Part shown: positions 18,737-20,137 of the stretch, piece after piece
Layout of the letters: every line of letters begins with the position of its first letter
Numbering within the stretch: the stretch's first letter is position 1
Assembly (NCBI GenBank): GCA_018398765.1
Contig: JAHBMJ010002320.1
Span: 1 to 20,137 of the forward strand
Reading direction: 5' to 3'
Source: Chromera velia
Lineage: Eukaryota > Sar > Chromeraceae
DNA: 20,137 nucleotides
Position numbers and translations under genes: made by a program
Notes under the pieces: generated by a model
The model's database searches: none
What the model saw: the letters and a program-made list of their open reading frames with translations, nothing else
What the model was told of the DNA's origin: nothing

Positions 18737-19030
18737 TCATTCTAAAAATGCGGTGTTGAGCTCCGGATTTTGTTGGACAAGCTCTTCCAGCATCTCTACC
18801 TCATCTTACTTGTTGGACTTGTTCTCATATTTCTCCCACCCGCTCGGGCCGTCTTGCTCCGAGCTGGTGGTCGTGGGGCTATCTGATACGGTTTTGCCTT
18901 TAGGCGCGGTTAGGCTCTTGCCATCCTGCTGTACGTTGGTCTTAATGAGCATTTGCTCCATCGGAGGAAGTGCCTCGACTGCTGTCATCCGCCCAACTCT
19001 CGTTCTTCTAAGAGCAGACTCCTTGGTCTG
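18737..19030 (-). pseudogene. Decayed coding relic, copy 1 of a tandem pair
   Basis: The minus-strand frame reads TKESALRRTRVG, then AVEALPPMEQMLIKTN, then KGKTVSDSPTTTSSEQDGP and SGWEKYENKSNK. It stops at TAA 18806 and continues in frame as EVEMLEELVQQNPELNTAF to TGA 18737. Upstream on the same strand a long T-rich tract and CTGCAG near 19157 look like a splice acceptor. The frame is shared with copy 2, which argues that it was once coding. The family is unrecognised; a transposon origin is plausible. Confidence 0.35.
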
Positions 19031-19274
19031 CATGCATGCATCCGCATATATGTTCATACACACACATAAAAAGTCTAGGTTTTCAGACATACTTCGCAAA
19101 AAGGAAAGTCTTTTCCTAATTTAAAACAAGCTCTCCCTGTGTACCCTTCTAACTCTGCAGCAAAAAGAAAAAAAAAAACAAAGTGAAAGCAAACAAAGGG
19201 CTAAACCGGCATGATTCTCCGACCCGGTCCATCTCTATCAGTACGGACGCGTTTGCATTTTCTTTTAAAAAGAA
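18830..19274. repeat. Tandem duplication of about 450 bp, copy 1
   Basis: It aligns to 19334-19772 in the same orientation, from TTTCTCCCA to the TTTGCATTTTCTTT-AAGAA end, with small indels. Long exact blocks are shared, such as GGTCTTAATGAGCATTTGCT and GCAAACAAAGGGCTAAACCG. Most substitutions are transitions; I counted only three transversions in the first 200 bases. Confidence 0.9.
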
Positions 19275-19291
19275 GGTGTACGTCTATCTAC

Positions 19292-19534
19292 TCAGACACA
19301 ACCGACCTGGAGTGTAGACAACTTGCCCTCAAGTTTCTCCCATCCGGTCGGGCCGTCTTACTCCGGGCTGGTGGTCGTGGGGCTATCTGACACGGTTTTG
19401 CCCTCAGGCACGGTCGGGCTCTTGCCGTCCTACTGCACTTTGGTCTTAATGAGCATTTGCTCCATCGAGGGAAGTGTCTCGACTGCTGTTGTCTGCCCAA
19501 CTCTCATTCTTCTAACAGCAGACTCCTTGGTCTG
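19292..19534 (-). pseudogene. Decayed coding relic, copy 2 of the tandem pair
   Basis: It is in the same minus-strand frame as copy 1 (TKESAVRRMRVG, then VETLPSMEQMLIKTKV, then VSDSPTTTSPE, then GWEKLEGKL). It has TAG at 19430 and TAA at 19358 where copy 1 has CAG (18926-18928) and CAA (18854-18856). The two nonsense changes are therefore single transitions relative to copy 1. The frame ends at TGA 19292. Confidence 0.35.
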
Positions 19535-19772
19535 CATGCATGCATCCGCATATATATATTCAGATGCACACATATATATAAAAAATCCAGGTTTTTAGAT
19601 AAACTTCGCAAAAAGGAAAGTCTGTTCCTAAACAAGCACTTCCTGTGTACCCTTCTAACTCTGCAGCAAAAGAAAAAAAAAAAATAAAGTGAAAGCAAAC
19701 AAAGGGCTAAACCGGCATGATTCTCCGACCGTCTCTATCGGTATAGACGCATTTGCATTTTCTTTCAAGAAG
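19334..19772. repeat. Tandem duplication of about 450 bp, copy 2
   Basis: This is the second copy, separated from the first by 59 bp. It ends where the 48-bp inverted-repeat terminus begins at 19773. It is slightly shorter than copy 1, lacking a few bases near 19637 and 19729. Confidence 0.9.
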
Positions 19773-20137
19773 AAACTGACTGTACCGACAATTGAAACTT
19801 TTGTACTGGAAAGTGACTTTAAAAAATTTAGTTTCTAAAACATTAAAATAGATAGTTTAACCTTTAAACTAATTGATTTTCATAATTTATTTAAGACTAT
19901 TTAAGCTTAGTAAGATGTTTAAAAAATGAAATAAAAAAATGTATATATAGAGTATATATTTTTTCAAAACCATAAATTGTCTGGTACCTATCATCGTAAA
20001 TTACTGCTAAGACGAAAACACAATAAAAAATGTATCTGAATGGCTCTGAATCGATCCGATTGAAGCATTTCTTCTCATGATCATAACTGTTTTGTTTTCA
20101 ATTCATATGAGGCACTGCTCAACGGCGGGCGTGTCAG
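19773..20137. repeat. AT-rich repeat segment beginning with the inverted-repeat terminus
   Basis: 19773-19820 is the inverted partner of 347-394 and opens with AAACTGACTGTA. Beyond it the sequence is AT-rich with TA-rich runs near 19940-19960 and no coding signal. The similarity to the left segment does not clearly extend past the 48 bp. It continues off the window. Confidence 0.6.

Noticed and set aside
18830..19772. The 450-bp pair as LTRs of a short element
   Set aside because: Only 59 bp separate the copies. There is no TG/CA edge, primer-binding site or polypurine tract, and a coding-like frame runs inside each copy, so tandem duplication fits better.

Overview
The window looks like nuclear DNA of a eukaryote. 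A six-exon gene with conventional GT-AG introns lies among decayed retrotransposons, long microsatellites and AT-rich repeat islands. Three things are compatible with an alveolate/chromerid-type alga (a free-living relative of apicomplexans): a bacterial-type (class I) glutamine synthetase encoded in the nucleus, a cluster of TGCATGC-like words upstream of it, and Ty3/gypsy chromovirus remains. The organism assignment is inference only (about 0.4 confidence).

Layout. 1-394 is an AT-rich repeat ending in a 48-bp sequence that recurs inverted at 19773-19820. 395-2380 is a 5'-truncated chromovirus pol on the + strand: RT, RNase H, then a deletion of the integrase core, then the integrase C-terminus and a chromodomain. 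2381-4188 is simple repeats and unassigned DNA with two weak exon candidates. 4189-7507 is an LTR retrotransposon on the - strand with 644-bp LTRs, an initiator-tRNA-like primer-binding site, a polypurine tract and one gag-position reading frame interrupted only by stop codons. 7508-9158 is a partial extra LTR copy, AT-rich DNA and short tandem repeats.

The genic core is 9159-15662. A small protein with two ubiquitin-like domains and no terminal Gly-Gly is on the - strand (9159-9665). It is divergent from a class I glutamine synthetase on the + strand (10313-15662; six exons, 479 residues). They share a 647-bp intergenic region carrying six TGCATG words. The synthetase introns carry long purine and pyrimidine tracts and CAGT/GACT tetranucleotide runs beside splice sites. 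15663-18330 has no convincing gene and turns AT-rich after about 17220. 18437-19772 holds decayed coding-like sequence on the - strand, part of it duplicated in tandem. 19773-20137 is again AT-rich repeat.

The broadest signal is mutational. Substitutions between repeat copies are almost all transitions, and the relic reading frames are broken by nonsense codons without frameshifts. This suggests that duplicated DNA is, or was, subject to cytosine deamination (RIP-like or methylation-driven). All counts were made by eye and hand.
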